DNA of 64,000 nt from Candidatus Iainarchaeum sp. (GTDB lineage: Archaea > B1Sed10-29 > WALL01): assembly GCA_023129115.1 (NCBI GenBank), contig JAGMCR010000011.1, positions 1 through 64,000 on the forward strand, written 5' to 3'. Position numbers and translations under genes: made by a program. Position 1 is the stretch's first letter; each line of letters begins with the position of its first letter. The notes under the pieces are model-generated. The model was not told where the DNA came from. It was given only the letters and a program-made list of their open reading frames with translations, and searched no databases. This document shows, piece after piece, positions 1 to 7,224 of this stretch.

Positions 1-25
1 CGTTATAATCCCTCCGGGCCCGCTT

Positions 26-71
26 ACAACCCTTTTCTGTGAAGCATTACAGAAAAAGCGTTGACGGAAAA
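26..71 (+). repeat. Hairpin repeat, copy A
   Basis: One of four copies of an intergenic element that carries ACAACCCTTTTCTGT on one side and GAAAAAGCGTTGACGGAAAA on the other. In this copy the arms CTTTTCTGT (32-40) and ACAGAAAAAG (50-59) form a hairpin with a short loop. It ends just before the gene that starts at 85. The other copies are at 2684-2742 (minus), 58997-59065 (minus) and 63680-63757 (plus). Confidence 0.6.
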
Positions 72-84
72 GAAGTGATGCAGC

Positions 85-534
85 ATGAAACGAAACGAAG
101 CATTCTTTTCTCTCTACGAGAACTTTTTCCTAGCCATGAAAAAAGACCTCGGCGAGGAAAAAGCGCTAGAATTATTCACAAAAGTAATGCACAACGGCCT
201 GAAGAAAGCGTACGACGCCTCCGGCTTCACGCGCGGCAGCGTCGGCGACTTTGTCCGGGTAATCACCGAGCGCGACGAGGGCGTGGGTCTCCGAGTTGAG
301 TTGGTCCCAGGCGAAGGCAAAATCATTTACCGCTTCCTCGACGACCCGTTCCCCAACTTGAAGAACAAAGTAGACGCCGCAAAGCTCGACGCGACGTACA
401 TTGCGTTCAAAGTCAGCTACCTCCTGGGCGACGGCTGGGGCTACACGACAACAAAGCACTTGTGGCGCGGCGACTCCTTCACAGAGCACGTTATTTCTTT
501 TGCCGCCTCTGGCGCCGCTTCTCCCGCCTCATAG
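85..534 (+). CDS. Hypothetical protein, possibly ATC hydrolase-like fold
   Basis: A 149-aa soluble protein without a signal peptide or membrane segment. The first 50 residues look helical. The middle has alternating charged and hydrophobic strands, and the C-terminal half contains LLGDGWGYTTTKHLWRGD. This layout vaguely resembles the L-2-amino-thiazoline-4-carboxylic acid hydrolase-like family, but no catalytic signature can be confirmed, so function is unassigned. The start follows an intergenic hairpin repeat. The last 44 bases overlap convergently with the 3' end of the membrane-protein gene on the other strand, which may mean the final Ala/Ser-rich residues are not conserved. Confidence 0.6.
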   Translation: MKRNEAFFSLYENFFLAMKKDLGEEKALELFTKVMHNGLKKAYDASGFTRGSVGDFVRVITERDEGVGLRVELVPGEGKIIYRFLDDPFPNLKNKVDAAKLDATYIAFKVSYLLGDGWGYTTTKHLWRGDSFTEHVISFAASGAASPAS

Positions 535-1561
535 CCCTTTCCTCGAGCTCCTTGAGCTTCTTCTGCTTTGCCTTGCCCTTTTCCTCGTCCCAGAGGGGCT
601 TGGCTTTTTCCTTTGGCCTGGGCTTGGCCTCCTCGGGCAGTGGCTTGTGGAACACGAGGCTCGTCCCGCCCGCTGCAGGCGCGACGGCGAGCGTCCCTGT
701 CACAAGGAAGAGGGCGAGTATTGCCCCCGCGTACGAGAGCTCGATGTTCTTGAATATGAACTCAAAGAAGCTAAGCGACCGGATGAGCGTGCCCGCGGTC
801 TCTTCGGACTCGCTGATGCGGGTGAGGGTGACCTGGACCTCTGCATCGAGCGCCGCCTCGTAGTCAGCGGAATAGCTCGCGTACAGCGCCTCTACTTCCT
901 GCTGGTCCTCGAGCCTGTAGCTGGCATAGTCTGGCGCGACCTGGGAGATGAACTCGCCCCACTCCATTTTTGGCCCGCTCTTTTCTATGATGAGCTGCCG
1001 TATCTGGCCCTCGTCCAAGTCATCCACGCCGAGCATGGCGACGCCAGTGACCCCGGTGACGAACTGGTCCCTGTACGGCTCGGGCTCCACGGCAACAACA
1101 ACAAGCACGCCCACGAACGACACGATTGCTATCGCAATCATCGCCTTCTTGGCGTGCTCGAACCCGATGCCGAACTTGCTCCCCTTGGCCTTGCTTGACA
1201 TGAAGCCCGCCACTGTCGTGCCGATGACGTAGGCCAGGCCAATGACTGTGTAAGTTGTCATCTGTGTCCAGAAGAACACGGCGCCGAACAGCACGACTAT
1301 GAGGCTCACCAGCGCCGCCAGGCCAGCGGCCCGGATAGAGCCGAGGAAGCGCGTCGCGGAGAACAATGCCCCCATCGAGACGCCGAGCAGCCCGAGCCCC
1401 AGCAGCAGGAGCACGGCATTGAGCCCCAGCAGCCCGTAGTAGAACGACGGGCTCATGAGGTTGGCTATCGAGAACCCAATCGTTGACAGCAGGCCCACGG
1501 CGCACATCCCCGCGCTGATTGAGATTGCCGAAGCGGCCCCAAGGAAGTGCTTTTTCATCAT
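491..1561 (-). CDS. Multi-pass membrane protein of unknown function
   Basis: A 356-aa integral membrane protein. About five hydrophobic segments lie in the first 160 residues (near 5-30, 42-65, 78-98, 103-122 and 138-157). A soluble acidic loop of about 110 residues follows, then another membrane segment near 272-297. The last 45 residues are a very basic Lys/Arg/Glu tail that should face the cytoplasm. I do not recognise the family. The start codon overlaps the stop codon of map by four bases, so the two genes are translationally coupled. Since MetAP trims nascent chains, a ribosome- or secretion-linked role for a membrane protein with a basic tail is conceivable but unproven. Confidence 0.75.
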   Translation of the reverse strand: MMKKHFLGAASAISISAGMCAVGLLSTIGFSIANLMSPSFYYGLLGLNAVLLLLGLGLLGVSMGALFSATRFLGSIRAAGLAALVSLIVVLFGAVFFWTQMTTYTVIGLAYVIGTTVAGFMSSKAKGSKFGIGFEHAKKAMIAIAIVSFVGVLVVVAVEPEPYRDQFVTGVTGVAMLGVDDLDEGQIRQLIIEKSGPKMEWGEFISQVAPDYASYRLEDQQEVEALYASYSADYEAALDAEVQVTLTRISESEETAGTLIRSLSFFEFIFKNIELSYAGAILALFLVTGTLAVAPAAGGTSLVFHKPLPEEAKPRPKEKAKPLWDEEKGKAKQKKLKELEERAMRREKRRQRRQKK

Positions 1562-2430
1562 TTCGTCGTCACCTCACACCCGTCCGCGGTCACGATGACT
1601 GTTTTTTCGGCCTGTGAGACCAGGCCCGTGTCAATGAGTATTGGATAGGCAGTGAATATTTCCCTGGAAATGATTTCACGCAGCGCTATTTTAAGCTTTA
1701 GCCCTGTGCACACGCCCGCCAGGTGCCTCTCGGCAAACGGGAAGTGGGGGAAGTGCTCGCTGGCGTAGGCCACGACCTTCCGGGCGTCCGCGTTCCGTAC
1801 CGGGCCCTCCTTGTTCAGCGAGAATATCTCGACCCGACGCTCCTCAGTCACTCTCCCGCGGCCCATCGAGGCAAAGGGCTCGATTGCGATTGCCATGCCC
1901 TCCTCGAGCGCGAACCCTGAGCCCGTCTCGATGTTCGGCACGCTGAGCCCGCTGTGCAGGAGGTTCTGGGCGAGCACGTGCCCGCCGAGGTTCGCGATTG
2001 GCCTGAACCCATACCCCTCAATCGTGTCCCCTACAATCTTCCCGAGCGCCGGGCTCTCCACCCCCGGCCTTATCGCGGCAATTAATTCTTCCAGCGCCTT
2101 CTCGCTCGCCTCGACCAGCTTGCTATTTTCCCCTGTCAGGTCAATAGTGATGGCGGTGTCGCCGACGTACCCGTTGACGTGCGCGCCGACGTCCAGCTTC
2201 ACGACGTCCTTGCCGAACACCGTGTCGTCGTTGACTCCCGGGGTGTAGTGCGCCGCCTGGTTGTTGAGTGATATGTTTACCGGAAAAGCGAGCCCGTCCG
2301 CTTTTTCCATTATCTCTTTCTCGATTGACTCGGCGGCCTTCAGCAGCGACGCGCCGGGCTTGACTTTTTTGGCGCCCTTCTGCAGCGCTTCCCACGCGAT
2401 TTTGCCTGCCTTGTGGTAGTCCTCTTCCAT
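1558..2430 (-). CDS. map: Methionine aminopeptidase, type II
   Basis: Cytoplasmic dinuclear-metal enzyme that removes the initiator methionine from nascent proteins. From the ATG at 2430 the protein is 290 aa, the usual archaeal length. All metal ligands of the pita-bread fold are visible: H61 (NQAAHYTP, substrate-side His), D80 (KLDVGAHV), D91 (GDTAIT), H151 (LGGH), E184 (AIEPF) and E275 (AEKTVIV). The roughly 60-residue insert with FPFAERHL before the last ligand marks it as type II. An upstream GTG at 2439 is in frame, but the ATG lies exactly 26 bp from a TATA box at 2451-2462 and is preferred. It is followed by a coupled membrane-protein gene. Confidence 0.96.
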   Translation of the reverse strand: MEEDYHKAGKIAWEALQKGAKKVKPGASLLKAAESIEKEIMEKADGLAFPVNISLNNQAAHYTPGVNDDTVFGKDVVKLDVGAHVNGYVGDTAITIDLTGENSKLVEASEKALEELIAAIRPGVESPALGKIVGDTIEGYGFRPIANLGGHVLAQNLLHSGLSVPNIETGSGFALEEGMAIAIEPFASMGRGRVTEERRVEIFSLNKEGPVRNADARKVVAYASEHFPHFPFAERHLAGVCTGLKLKIALREIISREIFTAYPILIDTGLVSQAEKTVIVTADGCEVTTK

Positions 2431-2450
2431 CTGGTTCACTTAATCCGCGG

Positions 2451-2462
2451 TTATTTAAATAA
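2451..2462. promoter_or_regulatory. Palindromic bidirectional TATA box
   Basis: TTATTTAAATAA is a perfect 12-bp palindrome. Its centre is 26.5 bp from the ATG of map (2430, minus) and 26.5 bp from the ATG of the small gene at 2483 (plus). That is the canonical archaeal TATA-to-start spacing for leaderless transcripts in both directions, so one box probably serves two divergent genes. Confidence 0.7.
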
Positions 2463-2482
2463 TGTTCCCGTAATTGTTTTTC

Positions 2483-2683
2483 ATGGACCCGGCGAGTAGG
2501 ATGCGGCAGGAAATGGCGCTCGAAAAGTTCGAGAAGCTCAACGTGGTCGACAGGCGGCGCGTCCTCCACCACCTAAACAAAATGGCCCACGGCAAGGGCT
2601 ATTTCAACGAGCGCGACCTCCGCGAGAAAAAGCCGTACATCTGGGACCAATTGTGTGCCGAGGTCGTTAGCAAGCTCTTCTAG
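2483..2683 (+). CDS. Small charged protein, 66 aa
   Basis: A small soluble, mostly helical protein rich in Arg, Lys and Glu (for example VVDRRRVLHHLNKMAHGKG and FNERDLREKKPYIWDQL). I do not recognise the family. A TTG three codons upstream is in frame, but the ATG at 2483 sits exactly 26 bp from the palindromic TATA box shared with map and gives a leaderless mRNA, so it is chosen. A hairpin repeat (copy D) begins directly after the stop codon and could act as its 3' end. The basic, helical nature would suit RNA or DNA binding, but this is only composition. Confidence 0.6.
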   Translation: MDPASRMRQEMALEKFEKLNVVDRRRVLHHLNKMAHGKGYFNERDLREKKPYIWDQLCAEVVSKLF

Positions 2684-2742
2684 CTTTTCCGCCAGTGCTT
2701 TTCCACTGTTCAGCCGTAAGGCTGTAACAGAAAAAGGGCTGT
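2684..2742 (-). repeat. Hairpin repeat, copy D
   Basis: Read on the minus strand it has CCCTTTTTCTGTTA, a central hairpin (CAGCC/GGCTG, 2711-2724 on plus), then AACAGTGGAAAAGC and a degenerate GGCGGAAAAG. CTGTT and AACAG extend the stem. It starts immediately after the stop codon of the 66-aa gene and ends before the promoter of the next gene. Confidence 0.6.
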
Positions 2743-2761
2743 GGCCAAGCTCTTCTAAAAC

Positions 2762-2770
2762 CTTATTATA
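2762..2770 (+). promoter_or_regulatory. TATA box of the gene at 2793
   Basis: CTTATTATA is centred about 27 bp before the ATG at 2793, with no Shine-Dalgarno between them. This fits a leaderless archaeal transcript. Confidence 0.55.
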
Positions 2771-2792
2771 CCCCTTTTGCAATAATCTATTC

Positions 2793-3149
2793 ATGGCACA
2801 TGGCGAGCGGTCTTTTGGGGAGAAGCTAACGAAGAAGCTCTTCTGGTCGAGGAAGATAAAGGCAGACTACAAGGAGCTTACTAAAACTAGAATCCCGTTC
2901 CGCGGCAAGGACGCGCTGGCCAAAGTCGCTTCCAAGATAAAAAAGCACGAGAAAGACGTGGCCGCCCAGACCAAGAGGCTGAAGGCGAGCAAGGCACGCG
3001 CCGCCGACAAGTCCCTTTCTGAAAAAGATAGGGAGTCGTTCCGAAATACTGAGGTTGACTTCTACGAGGGCGACGTGAAAAAATACACGAACCGTGTCAA
3101 GAAGCTAAAAGAACTGGCCCAAAAAATCCGCGACCACATCGGCGCCTAG
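2793..3149 (+). CDS. Lysine-rich coiled-coil protein, 118 aa
   Basis: A highly basic, fully helical protein starting MAHGERSFGEKLTKK and dominated by heptad-like Lys/Glu/Leu patterns between residues 30 and 115 (ASKIKKHEKDVAAQTKRLKA, KKYTNRVKKLKELAQKI). There is no membrane segment and no Cys. I do not recognise a family. The start is chosen because a TATA box is 27 bp upstream. An in-frame extension towards 2655 would cross that promoter. It overlaps polB by four bases at the 3' end in convergent orientation. Its composition would fit a nucleic-acid or membrane-surface binding protein, but no activity can be assigned. Confidence 0.65.
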   Translation: MAHGERSFGEKLTKKLFWSRKIKADYKELTKTRIPFRGKDALAKVASKIKKHEKDVAAQTKRLKASKARAADKSLSEKDRESFRNTEVDFYEGDVKKYTNRVKKLKELAQKIRDHIGA

Positions 3150-6100
3150 GCCCACGCGCCGAGCCCTGACTGCTTCGTGCCGGTCGTCAACTCATCAGCG
3201 CTTATTCCCAATTCTGCCAGAATCTTCATGACCGCCGGCAAGAGCTGGTGCGTCACGTAGTAGTCGACGTCCGGCTTCCGCTTCCCCAGCATCCTAACCG
3301 AATAGCTCCGGTCGCCAATGTTGCCCGCGCCCTGGCACACGACGTACTCAATCAGCGTGCCCTTCCCCACTTTTTCTCCTGCTTCCTCGAGCCGCTTCGC
3401 CGCGCGCACGTGCGGCCCCTGCGACGCATATCTGTCTATCCTGCGCTTGAGCTGCGTGCGGATTACATACTCCTCGATTGGCACCTCGTTCTTCCGCACC
3501 TGCTCAATCTTCTCGAGCACCAACGCCTTCGCGCCCTCCACGTCGTTCTCCAGCACTTTCTGGATTACCTCGCGCTGTGTCTTCTTCGCGATCTGCGACC
3601 AATCCCTCCGCACGAACTCGAGGCCCTTTATCTCGACCTGCCCGTCCTCGCGAATCAACGCGTACCGCTTCTTCGCCGCGCCGCCCTCCTTCTTGGTAAC
3701 GAAAATCCCGCGCGGGTAAAACCCCTCCAGCTCCAGTTCCATCGTGCCCGGCAGGGAGTCGTTGTAGTCCTTCAAAAACTTCAAGACTTCGTCCTTGCTT
3801 TTTCCGCCGCGCAGCATGAACACACTGTCCGTGTTATGTAGCAGTATTTGCCCGCAACTATCTACAAACATGTGTGAGTTAGAAACACTTAAGTCATAGA
3901 CGTAATCTGTGTTTTGTTCTTGGGTTATCGTAGTCTCCATTCGTGAATTGTGTTTTTTTGACGTCTTAACCGTGTAAACTTTTTTGCTTGGCCGGTATTG
4001 CAAAGAAAAGTTTATCCCAAGCTGTTTGAGCAGTAGGGTTACTCCTCCAATCAACTGTTGTGAGTTAGTGGTATAAGCAAAATTGTCTTCACAGTATTTT
4101 TGTGAGTACCTTTTGTCAAAGGATTTTGAGCCATCACCCAAGAGCAACCAGTCCAAGAAGTACTTTTGTTTGTTTTTTGGTAAGTGGAAAATGAACTCAG
4201 GTATTTTTTTACCTCTGCTCTTTTGCCCACAAAATTGTTTGAAAACTACTGCAGCCAATTGACTCATCATTTGTAGTTTGTGTGTTTTGTCTTGATACGT
4301 AAGTGTTTTATTACTATATCTAAGCGTTCTTTTGTTTTTATTTGGTGATACTATACTGGCAGAAGTGTTCTCAAACAACAAGTGATAATCTGTTTTCAAC
4401 TGTTTCAAGAGTTTTGTATCACTGTTTGCTATTGATGCACCCCACCTCGTTTTAGTGGTTTCAGGTGTGCTGGAACTGCCTTCTCCTATGTAAAGGGCGA
4501 GGAGGCGGAGCAACGCGTCAAACTCCTTGGAGTCAAGGGGTATGTGTCTCTTGAGCTTGACTGGTTTTTTACGTGTTGTCCAATTGAACCAAACAAACTT
4601 TTTATCTGCTGAAACACTCGCGGTTTTTTCTCTTCCTTTGTAAGTCGTGGTGTGCGAGTAATCTTTAATCCATTCATAAACATCAATTTTCTTGATTTTT
4701 TTGACTGTTGGGATTTGGTTTATCCTCGCAAGGTGTTCAGTAGTTATCTCCTCTGGTTTTGCGCATACGTACCCGCCTCGTTTGTTTATTATTAACGAGT
4801 GGTCTTTGGTTACTCGTGTTTCACCGTATTTTTGGTTCACTCGGAATATTTTCTTCTTTGTTTTATGGCGTATAACCTCAGTTATTGGTTGCCATTCAGG
4901 TTTCTTGGTTTTTGGGTTTGCTGTCAGCGCTTTGTGGTTTTTGAGTGGGATAACCTCTTTGCCCCCCACTTTCACGGCATTATGCCTATTTTCATTGAAG
5001 AGTTCCCCAATATTTTTTATTTGTATAACTCCGGTTGGGTCAAGAAGGGTTACAAACCGGTCTGAGGTTATGCTGTCCCCATATATTACCTTGAACCCGC
5101 GCTTCTCCGCCTCGGCGGCAGCGTCCTTGATGAACTTCCTGCCCCACGCAGTAGTGGCTTCCGCGCAGTCGAACGAGTACCACCGCGCCCGCGCGTAATT
5201 TAGGTAGCCGTAGGTTGCATTGGCCGCGATTTTAAGTGCTTTGTTTTCAGCGTCCAACAACTTTTTTTCTTTCCCACTTGCCTTCTTCAATTTCTTTTTC
5301 GCCTCGGCCCGCGCGCCGGTGACTTTCTCGAGCATCTCGGGAATCAATCCCTTCTTTTTCCTGCAGAACTTCTGCCCCATCGGCGACTCGAACGGCTTTT
5401 TGCAGCAGCCGCAGTCCAGCGTGCCCGGGTCGATGTTGTGCGAAATGATTATGCTTGGGTACAGCCCCTTGAAGTCCAAGACAGCAAGGTCCTCGTGCAG
5501 CCCCGGCTCCGGCTCTTTTACAAAAGCGCCCTTGAGCTGCTTGTTGATGCGTGCCTTGAACTCGCCCTCGACCGGCCTGTTCGGAGCGATTTCGCCGCGC
5601 TTCTTCGCCATCCGCAGCAGCAATAACTCGACAATCTGGCTCGAGCTCATCCGCGACACGTCGAACGGCATCTGGTTAATCAGCTTGGACAATGCAGTAT
5701 AAAGCGGCAGCAGCTGCTCGCCCAACTCATAAGCCGCCTCCGCGTCCTGCAGCGAATAAGTCGCGAGCTCCTCCATCTCTTTCTTGTCTGCCTTGTCCCA
5801 AATCTTCCACAGGTTCTTTGTTTCTATGTCCAGCTTTTCCTTGCCCGTCAATTCCTTGTAAACGTCTTCGAGCGTGTACCGCGGCAGCTTCAGCGCCCCG
5901 ATTATGGAAAGAAAAACCATGCCGCGGTAGGCGTCGATGTGCACCCTCCCAGGAATCCGCGCCTTGAGCCCGCGCATTCCCTGGCGGAGCGCGATTCCCT
6001 CGCCAGTGCCAAGGCTTTTCTTTATCCCCAATTTCTCCAGCCGTGTCTTCACGTAGGGCAGGTCAAAGTTGTCGCCGTTGTATGTGTACACGACGTCCTG

Positions 6101-6664
6101 CCCCACGTCAGAGACGAACCCCTTGAGCATTTCTTCCTCGTTCTTGTAGCTCTTCACGAACGGGAGGTTGATTTTTTTCCAGGTGTACACCCCGCCTTTT
6201 TTCCCGTCGTGCGCTGACACCATCACTATGGGGTCCTTTTCGGCCTCGGGCATCCCCCGTGGGTTGTACGTCTCTATGTCAAACGCAATCCGCGTGGGCT
6301 CGTACTCCCCCCCAGCTTTTTTTGGCTTCCCGCCCCCCCACTCGTACATGCTGAACGGGACAATGTCGTGGTCAATCAAGTAGCGCTGCGTGTACGGGAT
6401 GTCGTACTCGTAAATCCTGCCCTGTTTCGCCAGCTCCTCGCGGAGCTTGGGCACGTCGCCCGGCGCCCTGACAAACACTTTCCACAGCCCGCCCACTCGC
6501 TCCGCTTTTTTCAGCAGCTCGTGCTTTGGCGCAGCCCCCTCAAAGTAAAAGTACGGGTCAAAAGCCTCTTTTATCACCTCAAGCTTTTTGCCCTTGACGT
6601 AAAGGTCGACGTGGCTCTGGCCGTCGTCTTCTGAGTGCCCAATGTCGATGAGAGCGCCTTTCAT
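3146..6664 (-). CDS. polB: Family B DNA polymerase with an in-frame intein
   Basis: Replicative or repair DNA polymerase with 3'-5' proofreading. The 1172-aa precursor contains a 414-aa intein, leaving a 758-aa mature enzyme of normal archaeal size. Exo I (FDIETYNP, about residue 130), Exo II (YNGDNFDLPY, about 195) and Exo III (YSLQDAEAAYE, about 305) are intact. Pol motif A (DFKGLYPS, about 400) and motif B (KIAANATYGY, about 482) follow. Motif C is split by the intein as YGD/TDS and would be restored to YGDTDS after splicing. A GGFAKQSGLGAWA-type basic tail follows the thumb (TGTKQSGLGAWA at the end). ATG at 6664 is preferred over the in-frame TTG at 6676 because GCTATAAAAA lies 17-26 bp upstream. 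Without splicing the catalytic Asp pair would be separated, so polymerase activity depends on it. Confidence 0.96.
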   Translation of the reverse strand: MKGALIDIGHSEDDGQSHVDLYVKGKKLEVIKEAFDPYFYFEGAAPKHELLKKAERVGGLWKVFVRAPGDVPKLREELAKQGRIYEYDIPYTQRYLIDHDIVPFSMYEWGGGKPKKAGGEYEPTRIAFDIETYNPRGMPEAEKDPIVMVSAHDGKKGGVYTWKKINLPFVKSYKNEEEMLKGFVSDVGQDVVYTYNGDNFDLPYVKTRLEKLGIKKSLGTGEGIALRQGMRGLKARIPGRVHIDAYRGMVFLSIIGALKLPRYTLEDVYKELTGKEKLDIETKNLWKIWDKADKKEMEELATYSLQDAEAAYELGEQLLPLYTALSKLINQMPFDVSRMSSSQIVELLLLRMAKKRGEIAPNRPVEGEFKARINKQLKGAFVKEPEPGLHEDLAVLDFKGLYPSIIISHNIDPGTLDCGCCKKPFESPMGQKFCRKKKGLIPEMLEKVTGARAEAKKKLKKASGKEKKLLDAENKALKIAANATYGYLNYARARWYSFDCAEATTAWGRKFIKDAAAEAEKRGFKVIYGDSITSDRFVTLLDPTGVIQIKNIGELFNENRHNAVKVGGKEVIPLKNHKALTANPKTKKPEWQPITEVIRHKTKKKIFRVNQKYGETRVTKDHSLIINKRGGYVCAKPEEITTEHLARINQIPTVKKIKKIDVYEWIKDYSHTTTYKGREKTASVSADKKFVWFNWTTRKKPVKLKRHIPLDSKEFDALLRLLALYIGEGSSSTPETTKTRWGASIANSDTKLLKQLKTDYHLLFENTSASIVSPNKNKRTLRYSNKTLTYQDKTHKLQMMSQLAAVVFKQFCGQKSRGKKIPEFIFHLPKNKQKYFLDWLLLGDGSKSFDKRYSQKYCEDNFAYTTNSQQLIGGVTLLLKQLGINFSLQYRPSKKVYTVKTSKKHNSRMETTITQEQNTDYVYDLSVSNSHMFVDSCGQILLHNTDSVFMLRGGKSKDEVLKFLKDYNDSLPGTMELELEGFYPRGIFVTKKEGGAAKKRYALIREDGQVEIKGLEFVRRDWSQIAKKTQREVIQKVLENDVEGAKALVLEKIEQVRKNEVPIEEYVIRTQLKRRIDRYASQGPHVRAAKRLEEAGEKVGKGTLIEYVVCQGAGNIGDRSYSVRMLGKRKPDVDYYVTHQLLPAVMKILAELGISADELTTGTKQSGLGAWA
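3833..5074 (-). mobile_element. PolB intein with LAGLIDADG homing endonuclease
   Basis: A 414-residue protein-splicing element inserted between YGD and TDS of polymerase motif C, a known pol intein site. It begins with Ser (SITSDRF), has a block B TKDHSLI with the conserved His, and ends YVYDLSVSNSHMF...LLHN followed by Thr as the +1 nucleophile. Two LAGLIDADG-like blocks, LLALYIGEGS and LDWLLLGDGS, indicate a homing endonuclease, and the acidic residues are retained in both. The DNA of this stretch is clearly AT-richer than the flanking exteins, which supports horizontal acquisition. All splicing residues look present, so it is probably active. Confidence 0.93.
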
Positions 6665-6680
6665 GGCTAAGCCCAATATG

Positions 6681-6690
6681 TTTTTATAGC
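6681..6690 (-). promoter_or_regulatory. TATA box of polB
   Basis: On the minus strand this reads GCTATAAAAA, 17-26 bp before the polB ATG at 6664, compatible with a leaderless or nearly leaderless mRNA. Confidence 0.45.
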
Positions 6691-6728
6691 CTTACGGGTT
6701 TATGCTTTATTAACCTAAAGGTGCTGCC

Positions 6729-7223
6729 ATGCCCTCCACGAGACACAGGCCGCGGCCGTCTTCGTCGGCCGCCGGCGCCGCACAGCCCAGAATGTCCGCG
6801 AGCCTCGCCTCTCTCGACGCCAAGCTGAAATTGATTGCGCAGCGGCTCAAGATAATGGAGAACAACGAGCAGGTAATCGGCCGCACCCTCGTCTCGCACA
6901 ACAAGAAAATGAAGGAGCTCGAGGCCCTGGCCGCCGCCGGCGGGGGCAAGGGGCTCGACCTGGCGCGGCTCAAGGACACCATCCGCGACGAATTGAAGGC
7001 CGAGCTAATGGGTGGCGGGCAAATCGCGCCGCCGCTGGAGCACGGCGCGCCGACGAAGCGCACTTCTTCTGAAATAATTAACCTGCGCAAGTCTGTCGAA
7101 GAGCTCCGCCAGGAAGTCAACGAATTAAAGTACGTCGTGGACTCAATCAACCCGCTGGAGTACATCACGCTCGACCAGCTGAACGACGTCGTGACCAGAA
7201 AAATCGAGAAGGCCAGGAAATAG
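6729..7223 (+). CDS. Coiled-coil protein, 164 aa
   Basis: The first 20 residues are basic and Pro/Ser/Ala-rich. Heptad-like coiled coil covers about 23-65 (LDAKLKLIAQRLKIMENNEQ) and a second coil about 115-140 (IINLRKSVEELRQEVNELK). The protein ends in a compact YITLDQLNDVVTRKIEKARK segment. There is no membrane segment. I do not recognise the family. It is divergent from polB and convergent with the HerA-like gene, from which it is separated by one base. The TATA-like TTTATTAA about 20-26 bp upstream supports the chosen start, although Met22 is also possible. A second coiled-coil gene lies on the other side of the HerA-like gene, so the three may form one complex. Confidence 0.65.
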   Translation: MPSTRHRPRPSSSAAGAAQPRMSASLASLDAKLKLIAQRLKIMENNEQVIGRTLVSHNKKMKELEALAAAGGGKGLDLARLKDTIRDELKAELMGGGQIAPPLEHGAPTKRTSSEIINLRKSVEELRQEVNELKYVVDSINPLEYITLDQLNDVVTRKIEKARK

Positions 7224-7224
7224 G

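Noticed and set aside
39-299. An 86-codon frame overlapping the first gene.
   Set aside because: It is a shifted frame of the gene at 85-534, starts inside the hairpin repeat and has an Arg/Pro-rich, low-complexity product.
2573-2794. A 73-codon frame on the minus strand.
   Set aside because: It covers a hairpin repeat and the promoter and 3' end of genes on the other strand, with no promoter of its own.
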